Assembly: GCA_021413945.1 (NCBI GenBank)
Contig: JAIOPK010000006.1
Location: forward strand, 186,001 to 250,000
Reading direction: 5' to 3'
From: Candidatus Uhrbacteria bacterium
Lineage (GTDB): Bacteria; Patescibacteriota; Patescibacteriia; 2-12-FULL-60-25
DNA length: 64,000 nucleotides
Shown: positions 41,927 to 49,633 of the stretch, piece by piece
Position numbering within the stretch: position 1 is the stretch's first letter
How the letters are laid out: each line of letters starts with the position of its first letter
Notes under the pieces: generated by a model
Told to the model about the DNA's origin: nothing
Databases searched by the model: none
What the model saw: the letters and a program-made list of their open reading frames with translations, nothing else
Program-made: the position numbers and the translations under genes

Positions 41927-41944
41927 GTGACAGGTAGCGTACCC

Positions 41945-42778
41945 ATGATCGATTTTTTGCGCCATATGGGGGAAATTAAGGACTTTTACGCCGCACATCC
42001 GGATCGCATCTGGGAGAAGCGTTTTGCGTCCCCGGATCCTATTCGCCGCTATGCGCATACAACGCAATACGAGGCGATCATCGCGCATGTGAAGGCGGGC
42101 GAGTCGGTGCTTGATTCGGGCTGTGGAGAGGGCGTGATTCCGATCATGCTCGCTAAACGGGGAATTGCCTCGACAGGGAGCGATTTGTCCAAGCCGAATA
42201 TCGAACACGCTCATGAGTTGGCAAAGTCACAAGGCGTGGAATCGCTGACAACATTTCTTGAAGCCGATGCCGAGCATCTGCCTTTTGCCGCTGCATCATT
42301 CGATGTGGTGATTAGTTCGCACGTGCTCGAGCATTTGCCTGATTTTGATCAGGGATTTCGTGAGCTGTGTCGCGTTGCGCGCAAGAGAGTCGTTGTAGCG
42401 CTTCCGACTGGACTGAATGGTTGTGCGATGGCTTTGCTTGGTGGCGATCATGGCTACTGGAAATTTGGTAAGCGGTCGATCATCGCTTTGCCTTGGGGAA
42501 TGTTGCGCGTGCTGTTTGGAATTTTTGGTGAAGGCGTTCAGGAGGGTTATGCCGGACATGACGAATTGCCGCATATTTGGCGATATCCGTGGGTGATGCG
42601 TCGTCGTTTGCAGAATCCGAAATGGAAACTTGTTTCGTTTGAGGCGAGCTCACTTGTGATGCCGTACTTCCAATTCTTATTGCCAATGGCAAAATTTTTA
42701 GACCGACATCGCTCCGCTCCGATTCTTCGAAACTTTGGTTACGGATCGATTGCTGTTTTTGAGCGGATTGATTCCTGA
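41945..42778 (+). CDS. class I SAM-dependent methyltransferase
   Basis: 277 residues from the ATG at 41945; an ATG at 41966 is an alternative and TTG at 41912 is unlikely. Motif I is VLDSGCGEGVIPIMLAKRGI, then TGSDLSKPNIEHA, FDVVISSHVLEHLPDFDQGF and KRVVVALPTGL. The C-terminal part (GYAGHDELPHIWRYPWVMRR) carries conserved-looking histidines and tryptophans, as in glycan-cluster methyltransferases. Only 18 bases separate its start from the divergent flippase start, with TTGACG-N17-TAGCGT overlapping as a possible promoter. Confidence 0.83.
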   Translation: MIDFLRHMGEIKDFYAAHPDRIWEKRFASPDPIRRYAHTTQYEAIIAHVKAGESVLDSGCGEGVIPIMLAKRGIASTGSDLSKPNIEHAHELAKSQGVESLTTFLEADAEHLPFAAASFDVVISSHVLEHLPDFDQGFRELCRVARKRVVVALPTGLNGCAMALLGGDHGYWKFGKRSIIALPWGMLRVLFGIFGEGVQEGYAGHDELPHIWRYPWVMRRRLQNPKWKLVSFEASSLVMPYFQFLLPMAKFLDRHRSAPILRNFGYGSIAVFERIDS

Positions 42779-42780
42779 TT

Positions 42781-44643
42781 ATGTGCGGACTTGCCGGTTT
42801 TGCCGGATCAGGAGGTTCAACCGAGTCGTTACGCAAGATGGCGAAAGCTCTCGAGCGTCGCGGTCCCGATGATGAGGGATTTTTTGAAGCGCCCGGAGTC
42901 GGTTTTGCGTTTCGACGTTTGAGTATCATCGATGTGGGCGGGGGACATCAGCCTTTGTCGAATAATGATGGAACGGTGCAAGTGATGTTGAATGGAGAGA
43001 TTTTTGGATTTCGGAAATTACGCGACGAATTATTGGCGGAAGGTTTTAGATTCAAGACGAATTCGGATACGGAAGTTATCGTGCGCGCCTATGAGAAGTG
43101 GGGTGACGATTGCTTTGAAAGATTGGAAGGAATGTTTGCGATAGCGATTTGGGACGCCAAATTGAAACGTCTTGTGATCGCGCGCGATCGTCTTGGAAAG
43201 AAGCCGTTGTATTGGACTGAGAAGAATGGGACGATTTGGTTTGCTTCAGAGCTTAAAGCGTTACTGTCGGCCGGTGTTGTCGAGAAACAGATCGATCATG
43301 TAGCGCTTGCGGCGTATTTTAGATCGGATGCGGTGCCGACGCCGCGCTCCATATTCGCAAATGTATCGAAGTTAGCGCCGGCCTCGGCGATGTCTTGGAA
43401 GGATGGAAAGATGGAAAAAACGTGGAAGTTTTGGGGATGTCCGCAGGAAACGATTGATGTTGCCGATCCGGTCGCAGGCTTAAGCGAGCGATTTGATCTC
43501 GCCGTGAAAGAACGTTTGGTTTCTGATGTTCCGCTTGGATTATTTTTGTCGGGCGGGCTTGATTCGACGGCTGTAGCAGAAAGTGCGAGTCGGCAGTCTT
43601 CATCGAAGTTGAAGGCGTTTACGATTGGGTTCGAGGATAAGTCTCATGATGAGACGGAGGCGGCGTCGCTTGTCGCGAAATCGTTAGGACTCGAACATTA
43701 TGTCGAAAAGCTGACAGCGGAATCGGCGTTGTTGATGATCGATGAAGCAACGGAGCTACTCGATGAACCGCTGGCGGATGCGGCAATTTTGCCGCAGTTG
43801 TTATTGTCGAGATTTGCGCGGGAGCAAGTGACGGTTGCTTTGAGCGGAGATGGAGGAGACGAGTTATTGATGGGGTATCAGCATATTCCGGCGCATGAAA
43901 TGACGGAACGTTTTCCCGGAATGATGAGTGTCGGTTCAAAGCTCTTGGGAGCGATTCCGGCGAGTGGTGGATATTTTAGCGCGGGATTCAAGGCGCAGAG
44001 ATTTGTGCGTGGTGCGTCGATGAAGGATCGAATGTCGCGCGATTTGGCTTGGCGTGGAGCGATGGATGCATCGACCTTGAAGGAAATTCTTCATTCGAAT
44101 GTGTTGGTCGATTCTGATCCGGATTGGTCGGAACGACTTTTGATCGACTATACGAAGGAAGCAGGAGTCGACGCAGACGGATGGCGCGGCTGGAGCTGGG
44201 CGTATTTGCGAAGTTTTTTAATGGATGAAGTTTTGGTAAAAGTCGATCGTGCGACGATGTGGTATTCGCTCGAGTCGCGCGCGCCATTGCTCGACCGCCG
44301 CGTCGTTGAATATCTACTCACTTTACCGACGAAGTATAAGACAGGTGTTTGGAAGAAAAAACGACTCTTACGCGAGCTTGTGAAGGGGAGAGTGCCGGCA
44401 GAAATACTCAACAAGCCGAAACATGGGTTTGGCGTGCCGGTGGCCGACTGGCTGCGCGGACCGCTCAAATCGAGACTTATGGAACTCACCTCGGCTGAAC
44501 GGCTTCGCGAGCAGGGACTGTTCCAACCGGAAGGCGTCGAGCAGCTCGTGCGGGAGCATTTAGGCGGGAAAATCGACCGTAGAAAAGAGCTGTGGGCCAT
44601 GCTTCAGTTCCAACTCTGGTATTCAAAATGGTTTCGTGTTTAG
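42781..44643 (+). CDS. asnB: AsnB-type amidotransferase (paralog 3)
   Basis: 620 residues. It begins MCGLAGFAGSGGS with Cys2, then RRGPDDEGFF, LNGEIFGFRKL and SDTEVIVRAY; the synthetase domain has SGGLDSTAVAESA near residue 255 and SGDGGDELLMGYQHI near 360. The FGFRKL segment and the LLMGYQ segment differ from the NYREL and LFGGYPRY of the other two copies, so specificity may differ. It starts two bases after the methyltransferase stop. Like the other paralogs, it may amidate a uronic acid in the glycan. Confidence 0.9.
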   Translation: MCGLAGFAGSGGSTESLRKMAKALERRGPDDEGFFEAPGVGFAFRRLSIIDVGGGHQPLSNNDGTVQVMLNGEIFGFRKLRDELLAEGFRFKTNSDTEVIVRAYEKWGDDCFERLEGMFAIAIWDAKLKRLVIARDRLGKKPLYWTEKNGTIWFASELKALLSAGVVEKQIDHVALAAYFRSDAVPTPRSIFANVSKLAPASAMSWKDGKMEKTWKFWGCPQETIDVADPVAGLSERFDLAVKERLVSDVPLGLFLSGGLDSTAVAESASRQSSSKLKAFTIGFEDKSHDETEAASLVAKSLGLEHYVEKLTAESALLMIDEATELLDEPLADAAILPQLLLSRFAREQVTVALSGDGGDELLMGYQHIPAHEMTERFPGMMSVGSKLLGAIPASGGYFSAGFKAQRFVRGASMKDRMSRDLAWRGAMDASTLKEILHSNVLVDSDPDWSERLLIDYTKEAGVDADGWRGWSWAYLRSFLMDEVLVKVDRATMWYSLESRAPLLDRRVVEYLLTLPTKYKTGVWKKKRLLRELVKGRVPAEILNKPKHGFGVPVADWLRGPLKSRLMELTSAERLREQGLFQPEGVEQLVREHLGGKIDRRKELWAMLQFQLWYSKWFRV

Positions 44644-44653
44644 GTAGCCGTCT

Positions 44654-46417
44654 ATGATCCGGATCGCCATTATGGGCACAGGGATGGTGGGAGGTGCCCT
44701 CGACCGCTTTTTCCGACTGTACGGTACGGTTCCGGGCCTTTACGACCCTCCAAAAGGATTGACGGATACCTCGGTTTTGGCCACGGCAGACGTCATTTTT
44801 GTTGCCGTACCGACGCCGTACTACCTCGATGGCAGCGGTTTTGACGAGTCGTATTTGCGGGCGGCGATCGAGGTGATTCCGGTTGCCGGGAAGACGATCG
44901 TTCTGAAGTCGACGATTTTGCCCGGGACGACGGAACGGATGCAGGAGGATTATCCTCAGCATCGGTTTTTATTTAATCCGGAATTTTTGACCGAGACGAC
45001 GGCGGATCGTGACATGCAGTTTCCGAATCGCCAAATTGTCGGCTATACGGCGGAGAGTCGGAAAGATGCGGAGATGGTGATGGGGATTCTTCCCCGTGCT
45101 CCCTTTGAGAATATCGTTCCGTCACGTACGGCGGAGATGGTGAAATATTTTGGGAACGCGTTCTATGCGCTCAAAGTCGCGTATGCGAACCAGATGTACG
45201 ATCTTTGTGAAAAAATCGGCGTTGATTATGACTTGGTGAAGGAATGCGCCAAGGCCGAGCCTTGGATGGGAACGCATCACTGGGAAATTTTTCACAAGGG
45301 CTATCGCGGTTACGGGGGTAAGTGTCTGCCAAAGGACACGAGAGCGATTGTTCAGCTGGGCGATCGGGTCGGCGTCGATTTGTCGACGCTTAGGCATGCG
45401 GAAGAATATAATAATGCGCTTGGACTTGCGCAGGGGATTGATATCCATTGGGAGGAAGGATCGCCTAAGAAGGAATCGACGTCGCCGACGTTTCTGAAGA
45501 AGAAGCGCTATCTCGTTACCGGAGGCGCGGGATTTATCGGCTCGAACTTGGTCGACGCGTTAATAGCGGCGGGGCATGACGTGCGCGTGATTGATAACTT
45601 ATCGACAGGGAAGCGCGAGCGCGTGCATCCGACGGCGGAATTTATTCTTGCCGATTTTACCGATCTCGAGCAAATTCGCCCGTACTTTGAAGGAATGGAC
45701 GGCGTGTTCCATGTCGGCGCGTTGCCGCGTATCCCGTTTTCCATCGAGCATCCGATTCCGGCTGCGGAAGCGAATGTGATGGGGACGTTGAATGTCTTTG
45801 TTGCGGCGCGAGACGCCAAGGTGAAGCGTGTTGTGTACAGCGCCTCTTCGTCGGCATATGGCTCGCAGGAACAATTACCGCTGCGTCCCGACATGCCGGC
45901 GAATCCGTTGAACCCGTATGCGCTCCACAAATACATGGGGGAGAAGATCGCGGAGCAGTTTCATCGTTTTTACGATATGGAGACCGTGTCGCTACGCTAT
46001 TTCAATGTGTATGGTCCGCGTATGGCCGATGAGGGTGCGTACGTGACGGTTATTTCGCATTACATGCGCCAGAAAAAAGCTGGACAGCCGATTGTTATTC
46101 ATGGCGATGGCGAGCAGTCGCGTGATTTCACGCATGTGTCCGATGTCGTCCGGGCAAATATGTTGGCGATGGAGTCGAGCTCGGCCGGCAAAGGAGAGGT
46201 GGTGAATGTGGGAGCCGGCGAACGGCACTCGATCAACAAGATCGCGGATATCTTTGGAGGGCCGCGTACGTACGTCGAAGGACGCAAAGGCGAGGCACGG
46301 CACACGCAAGCGGATATTACAAAAACGCGAGAGTTGATTGGCTGGGAGCCGCGCATCAAATTCGACGACGGTTTGCGACAGCTGCTGCGAGATGAGGGGA
46401 TCGAGCCGGCGATGTAG
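44654..46417 (+). CDS. fusion: truncated UDP-sugar 6-dehydrogenase + SDR epimerase
   Basis: 587 residues. Residues 1-275 hold the NAD domain (IRIAIMGTGMVGGALDRFF) and central domain of the UDP-glucose/GDP-mannose dehydrogenase family, with FGNAFYALKVAYANQ (catalytic lysine) and GYGGKCLPKD (catalytic cysteine). The third, UDP-binding domain of the family, normally about 130 residues, is absent. From residue 285 a complete extended SDR follows: TGGAGFIGSNLVDALIAAG, SASSSAYGS, YALHK and GDGEQSRDFTHVSDVVRANM, close to WbpP/GalE. The SDR domain may supply the UDP-sugar pocket or act in series. TAGGTA seven bases before the ATG may be a -10 box. The stop is two bases before the structured repeat. 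Confidence 0.87.
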   Translation: MIRIAIMGTGMVGGALDRFFRLYGTVPGLYDPPKGLTDTSVLATADVIFVAVPTPYYLDGSGFDESYLRAAIEVIPVAGKTIVLKSTILPGTTERMQEDYPQHRFLFNPEFLTETTADRDMQFPNRQIVGYTAESRKDAEMVMGILPRAPFENIVPSRTAEMVKYFGNAFYALKVAYANQMYDLCEKIGVDYDLVKECAKAEPWMGTHHWEIFHKGYRGYGGKCLPKDTRAIVQLGDRVGVDLSTLRHAEEYNNALGLAQGIDIHWEEGSPKKESTSPTFLKKKRYLVTGGAGFIGSNLVDALIAAGHDVRVIDNLSTGKRERVHPTAEFILADFTDLEQIRPYFEGMDGVFHVGALPRIPFSIEHPIPAAEANVMGTLNVFVAARDAKVKRVVYSASSSAYGSQEQLPLRPDMPANPLNPYALHKYMGEKIAEQFHRFYDMETVSLRYFNVYGPRMADEGAYVTVISHYMRQKKAGQPIVIHGDGEQSRDFTHVSDVVRANMLAMESSSAGKGEVVNVGAGERHSINKIADIFGGPRTYVEGRKGEARHTQADITKTRELIGWEPRIKFDDGLRQLLRDEGIEPAM

Positions 46418-46419
46418 TC

Positions 46420-46522
46420 GGATCCCGTATTGCAAAAACACTCCTGCGGAACTCGTCGTCGATATCTTGTTTTTCAAGGTCGACTCAGACAGTCCTCGGA
46501 GTGTTTTTGCAATACGGGATCC
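46420..46522 (+). repeat. structured hairpin element, copy 2
   Basis: Perfect 25-bp arms (46420-46444 and 46498-46522) enclose a 53-nt core (46445-46497) matching that of copy 1 at 50 of 53 positions, with every difference in the apical loop. The arms differ from copy 1 in sequence but are again exactly complementary. It fills nearly the whole gap between two convergent genes and begins two bases after the upstream TAG, just as copy 1 does. The inner stem plus T5 on one strand and A5 on the other would suit termination in both directions. Confidence 0.85.
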
Positions 46523-46527
46523 TCCGT

Positions 46528-47901
46528 TTATGTTCCCTGGCGGCGAAGCACGATACCGACCGTACGGAGAAGAATTAGCGCATCGATGAAGAAGGAGCGG
46601 TGCTTAATATAGTACAAATCGTATTGGAGTTTTTTCAGGTTGTCCTCGAGGCTTGCCGTCGGTGTCAGGAACATCACTTGAGCCCAACCGGTTAATCCCG
46701 GACGCGTGAGGTGCCGTAATGCATAATAAGGCATGCGCTCGATGAGCGGGGCGACGAATTCCGGGCGCTCGGGGCGCGGGCCGATGAGGGAGAGATCGCC
46801 GACCAATACGTTCCAGATTTGGGGGAGCTCGTCGATGCGGAGGCGGCGCATTAATCGGCCAAAGGCAAAGAGGCGCGGATCGGTTTTGGCATTTGTGGTA
46901 AATTGCGCGCCATTTTTTTCCGCATCGAGGTGCATGGTGCGGAATTTGAAAATCTTGAATGTTTTTCCGTTTTTACCGACGCGGAGCTGGGAATAGATGA
47001 CGGGCCCGGGCGAAGATAATTTTGTGGCGATTGCGACAAACGGGAAGAGGAGAATCGTGATGATGCCAAACGGGATGGCGAGGATCACGTCGGAAATACG
47101 TTTCGCCGATTCGTACCAAGCTTTGTTGCCCTCGTTCAGGTGGTGCAGGAACCAGCTCTCCGTGACGTACGAGAGGGGGATTCTTCCGGTGGCGGCTTCC
47201 TCGATTTCCGCACGATCGAGGATTTGGACGGAGTTGAAGAGCGAGTTGTAGAGATGGCGCGAGAGCTCCGGCTGGGATTCCGGACGGACGCCGAGGACGA
47301 CAGAAGTAATACGTTCGCGAATCACTACGTTTTGATAGTCAGAAAGCGGGATCCAGGGGATTTCATTGTGCGGATAGGTTTCGCCGCTCGTGGAGATGAC
47401 GGCGACCAGCTTCATGTTCAGGGCGCTTTCACGCAGGAGAGCGTCGACCTTGCGCATTTCTTCCGCGGGTCCGACAAACAGGATGCGGCCGCTGGAAAAA
47501 TAGGATATGAGCAATCGAGCGGCGAGGAGGCGCCATGCGTAGACGAGGAGCAGGGACAAGCTGAAAAAGAGGAAGAGAATTGTGCGCGGCGTAAGACCAA
47601 AAAATGGGAGCAGGTAGAAAAAACCGGCGGCAATCGCCAAGTTAGCGATCATACCTTCCAAAAATGTTCGGAACAATCGAACCGGCTCACGGACGAGCAT
47701 CAAGTTGTAAAGTCCGACGATGTAGAAACAGACCACCCACAACATAATGACAAACGTGAACGGAGTGACATTCACCGCCCAGACATTCAGGTTGATTTCC
47801 GCGTTTCTGATCGCGAGCGCCAGAAAGAGGGCTAACTCAAACATGGCGAGGTCGCCGATGACCAAGAGGAGGCTTTTTAGGCGTTGTCCATTGCGTAACA
47901 T
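46528..47901 (-). CDS. polyprenyl-phosphate sugar phosphotransferase (WcaJ/WbaP-type)
   Basis: 457 residues. Four N-terminal helices (SLLLVIGDLAMFELALFLAL to residue 115), a CoA-binding-like Rossmann domain (RILFVGPAEEMRKVDALLRE), a re-entrant helix (VILAIPFGIITILLFPFVAI) and the catalytic domain: SPGPVIYSQLRVGKNGKTFK, FKFRTMHLDAEKNG, RLRIDELPQIWNVLVGDLSL and IGPRPERPEF, the full bacterial sugar transferase signature. It starts glycan assembly by moving a sugar-1-phosphate onto undecaprenyl phosphate. It is the only initiating enzyme seen here, so the whole cluster may depend on it. Confidence 0.93.
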   Translation of the reverse strand: MLRNGQRLKSLLLVIGDLAMFELALFLALAIRNAEINLNVWAVNVTPFTFVIMLWVVCFYIVGLYNLMLVREPVRLFRTFLEGMIANLAIAAGFFYLLPFFGLTPRTILFLFFSLSLLLVYAWRLLAARLLISYFSSGRILFVGPAEEMRKVDALLRESALNMKLVAVISTSGETYPHNEIPWIPLSDYQNVVIRERITSVVLGVRPESQPELSRHLYNSLFNSVQILDRAEIEEAATGRIPLSYVTESWFLHHLNEGNKAWYESAKRISDVILAIPFGIITILLFPFVAIATKLSSPGPVIYSQLRVGKNGKTFKIFKFRTMHLDAEKNGAQFTTNAKTDPRLFAFGRLMRRLRIDELPQIWNVLVGDLSLIGPRPERPEFVAPLIERMPYYALRHLTRPGLTGWAQVMFLTPTASLEDNLKKLQYDLYYIKHRSFFIDALILLRTVGIVLRRQGT

Positions 47902-47959
47902 AGCGATTGGCGTATCGATCTAGCGTACTGTAGACTGGGCCTCAATATACGTCTAGCAC

Positions 47960-49192
47960 ATGAGACATAGTTACCCGTGGTCAGTTTTCAGTAGTCAGTT
48001 TACGCTGATTTTGGGCTTGTTTTTGTTTGTCGGTCCTGTACATGCCGCAGAGAGGGTTGTTCCGAATGATCCGTTGTATTATCGGCAGTGGGCGCTGCGT
48101 CAAATCGATACCGAGACGGCTTGGAGCGTTACGACGGGGAGTCGGGACGTTATTGTCGCGATTATCGACGGTGGCTTCGATATCCGGCATCCGGATTTGT
48201 GGAGCAATGTTTGGGTGAATGAAAAGGAGATCGCGGATGATGGAATCGACAATGACGGTAACGGGTATGTCGATGACATCTTTGGATGGAACTTTGTGAA
48301 TAACACGTCTTGGGTTGGTCCGATGGATGCGTTTCAGCAACAGGATGACGCTTGGAGTCATGGGACGATTGTCGCATCGCTTGTTGCCGCACGTGGGAAT
48401 AATGCGGAGGGGATTGCGGGCGTGACTTGGAATAGCCGGTTTATGCCTCTTGTCGTTCTTGACGGCGATGGGTTCGGGAATATTCCGAGCATTGTGAGCG
48501 CGATTCGGTACGCGGTGAAACAAGGCGCAAGCGTTATCAACTTGAGTTTGACGGGTTTTGAGAATGACCAAACGCTTGACGATGTGATCCGCGAGGCAGA
48601 AGCCGCGAATGTGCTTGTTGTCGTCGCGGCGGGTAATGACTCTGATCAGGCCGGTCGCGATTTGGCCGAGCTGCCCGTGTATCCGGCATGCAGTGCTAAT
48701 GCTTCGTCGACATTGATCGCCGTTACGGGAACAGATGTAATCGACCAGCGTGCGCCTTATGCCGACTTCGGTGCCGCTTGTACGGATATCGCCGCTCCGG
48801 GGCATGAATTGATCGGCGCGCATCCGACAAAGAATGCACGGAGCTCCCATGCAACCACGACGCCTTTTTATATCGACACGATTACGGGAACGAGCGCGGC
48901 GGCTCCGCTTGTATCGGGAACGGCGGCATTGATCCGCAGTGTGAAACCCGATTGGACCGTTCGACAGGTGCGTGACCGTATTCTTGATACCGCAGATCCG
49001 ATTGAGGCGGGTGTCGCTTTTGGTCAGGTTGGAACACTGGGTCGCGGAAGGTTGAATGCCGGGAGAGCCTTGTCGGGTCTTGCTGGGCAATCTGAAGTTC
49101 GCAAGTCGCAAGTCGCAAGTCGCGGAATGCAGTCATTACCGGAGGTACCGCGATGGGCGAAAGGGGTTTGGCATTTTCTTGAACAATTATGA
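47960..49192 (+). CDS. secreted subtilisin-like serine protease (S8 family)
   Basis: 410 residues. A signal peptide (TLILGLFLFVGPVHAAE) is cut near residue 30. The catalytic triad is visible: Asp in IVAIIDGGFDIRHP, His in DDAWSHGTIVASLVA, and Ser in TGTSAAAPLVSGTAAL near residue 315; the oxyanion Asn lies in VVAAGND. The N-terminal PNDPLYYRQWALRQI is the usual S8 lead-in. Heptad repeats lie in its first codons (47979-47999) and in its C-terminal tail (49095-49122, coding for RKSQVASRG). It overlaps GtrA by ATGA. It may process surface proteins outside the cell; the target is unknown. Confidence 0.93.
   Translation: MRHSYPWSVFSSQFTLILGLFLFVGPVHAAERVVPNDPLYYRQWALRQIDTETAWSVTTGSRDVIVAIIDGGFDIRHPDLWSNVWVNEKEIADDGIDNDGNGYVDDIFGWNFVNNTSWVGPMDAFQQQDDAWSHGTIVASLVAARGNNAEGIAGVTWNSRFMPLVVLDGDGFGNIPSIVSAIRYAVKQGASVINLSLTGFENDQTLDDVIREAEAANVLVVVAAGNDSDQAGRDLAELPVYPACSANASSTLIAVTGTDVIDQRAPYADFGAACTDIAAPGHELIGAHPTKNARSSHATTTPFYIDTITGTSAAAPLVSGTAALIRSVKPDWTVRQVRDRILDTADPIEAGVAFGQVGTLGRGRLNAGRALSGLAGQSEVRKSQVASRGMQSLPEVPRWAKGVWHFLEQL
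47979..47999. repeat. degenerate 7-bp tandem repeat, unit nnTCAGT
   Basis: Three heptamers GGTCAGT, TTTCAGT and AGTCAGT sit in the n-region of the protease signal peptide, coding for WSVFSSQF. The unit resembles heptamer repeats described in cyanobacteria as STRR. Confidence 0.65.
49095..49122. repeat. degenerate 7-bp tandem repeat, unit CAAGTCG
   Basis: AAGTTCG followed by three exact CAAGTCG units, inside the 3' part of the protease gene beyond its catalytic domain. It uses the same core unit (AAGTCG) as the repeat at 18950. Confidence 0.8.
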
Positions 49193-49626
49193 GAGAAGAA
49201 ATACGACAGAGAGCTCTTAAGGAGGGAAAGGGGGTAATCAAATTCCTTATCGTCGGCGGAGTATCTTTCCTGATTTATTCCGGGATGTACTTTGCGCTGA
49301 CGCGCTGGTGGTTGCCGATGGCAAATTTGACGCTCATGAATATCTTATCGATCTGTACTTCCGGATTGTTCAATTTTGCCGCCCATCGAGGCTGGACGTA
49401 TCGGGCGACGCATGCGTCGAGTCGGACACAGATTGGACGGTATTTGGCCGTTGTTGTTAGCGCCGCCGTCTTGCAATCGTTTCTCTTCTGGTTGTCTGTG
49501 GAGCATATCGGCATTCTCGATCTCTATGTTCTGATACCGATCGCGGGTATTTGTGCGTTTTACACCTATTTTGCCCACAGACTTTTTACCTTCCGTAAGG
49601 CCCAAAACCCCGTAAACGTGTTATAA
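49189..49626 (+). CDS. GtrA-family membrane protein
   Basis: 145 residues with four helices: KFLIVGGVSFLIYSGMYFAL, LTLMNILSICTSGLFNFAAH, YLAVVVSAAVLQSFLFWLS and LYVLIPIAGICAFYTYFAHR, ending in LFTFRKA. The RWTYR-like HRGWTYRATH between helices 2 and 3 is typical of GtrA/DPMS-associated proteins, which help flip polyprenyl-phosphate sugars. It overlaps the protease by ATGA. The stop codon lies within a perfect TATAAT box serving the next gene. Confidence 0.88.
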   Translation: MREEIRQRALKEGKGVIKFLIVGGVSFLIYSGMYFALTRWWLPMANLTLMNILSICTSGLFNFAAHRGWTYRATHASSRTQIGRYLAVVVSAAVLQSFLFWLSVEHIGILDLYVLIPIAGICAFYTYFAHRLFTFRKAQNPVNVL

Positions 49627-49627
49627 T
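49622..49627 (+). promoter_or_regulatory. perfect -10 box, leaderless start
   Basis: TATAAT overlaps the stop of the GtrA gene and ends exactly six bases before the ATG at 49634, so transcription should start at the ATG itself. No good -35 hexamer is visible at the expected distance. Confidence 0.6.
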
Positions 49628-49633
49628 CCGCCC

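Noticed and set aside
41912-41940. TTGACG-N17-TAGCGT promoter before the methyltransferase at 41945
   Set aside because: Spacing is right, but the -10 is poor and ends four bases before the ATG; kept only as a remark in the gene entry.
41927-42214. 96-residue N-terminal extension of the flippase ORF
   Set aside because: It is antisense to the methyltransferase start and not membrane-like; the ATG at 41926 starts the first helix region.
47981-49111. 376-aa minus-strand ORF antisense to the S8 protease gene
   Set aside because: Composition is arginine/isoleucine-rich shadow sequence; the plus strand carries a complete protease with triad and signal peptide.
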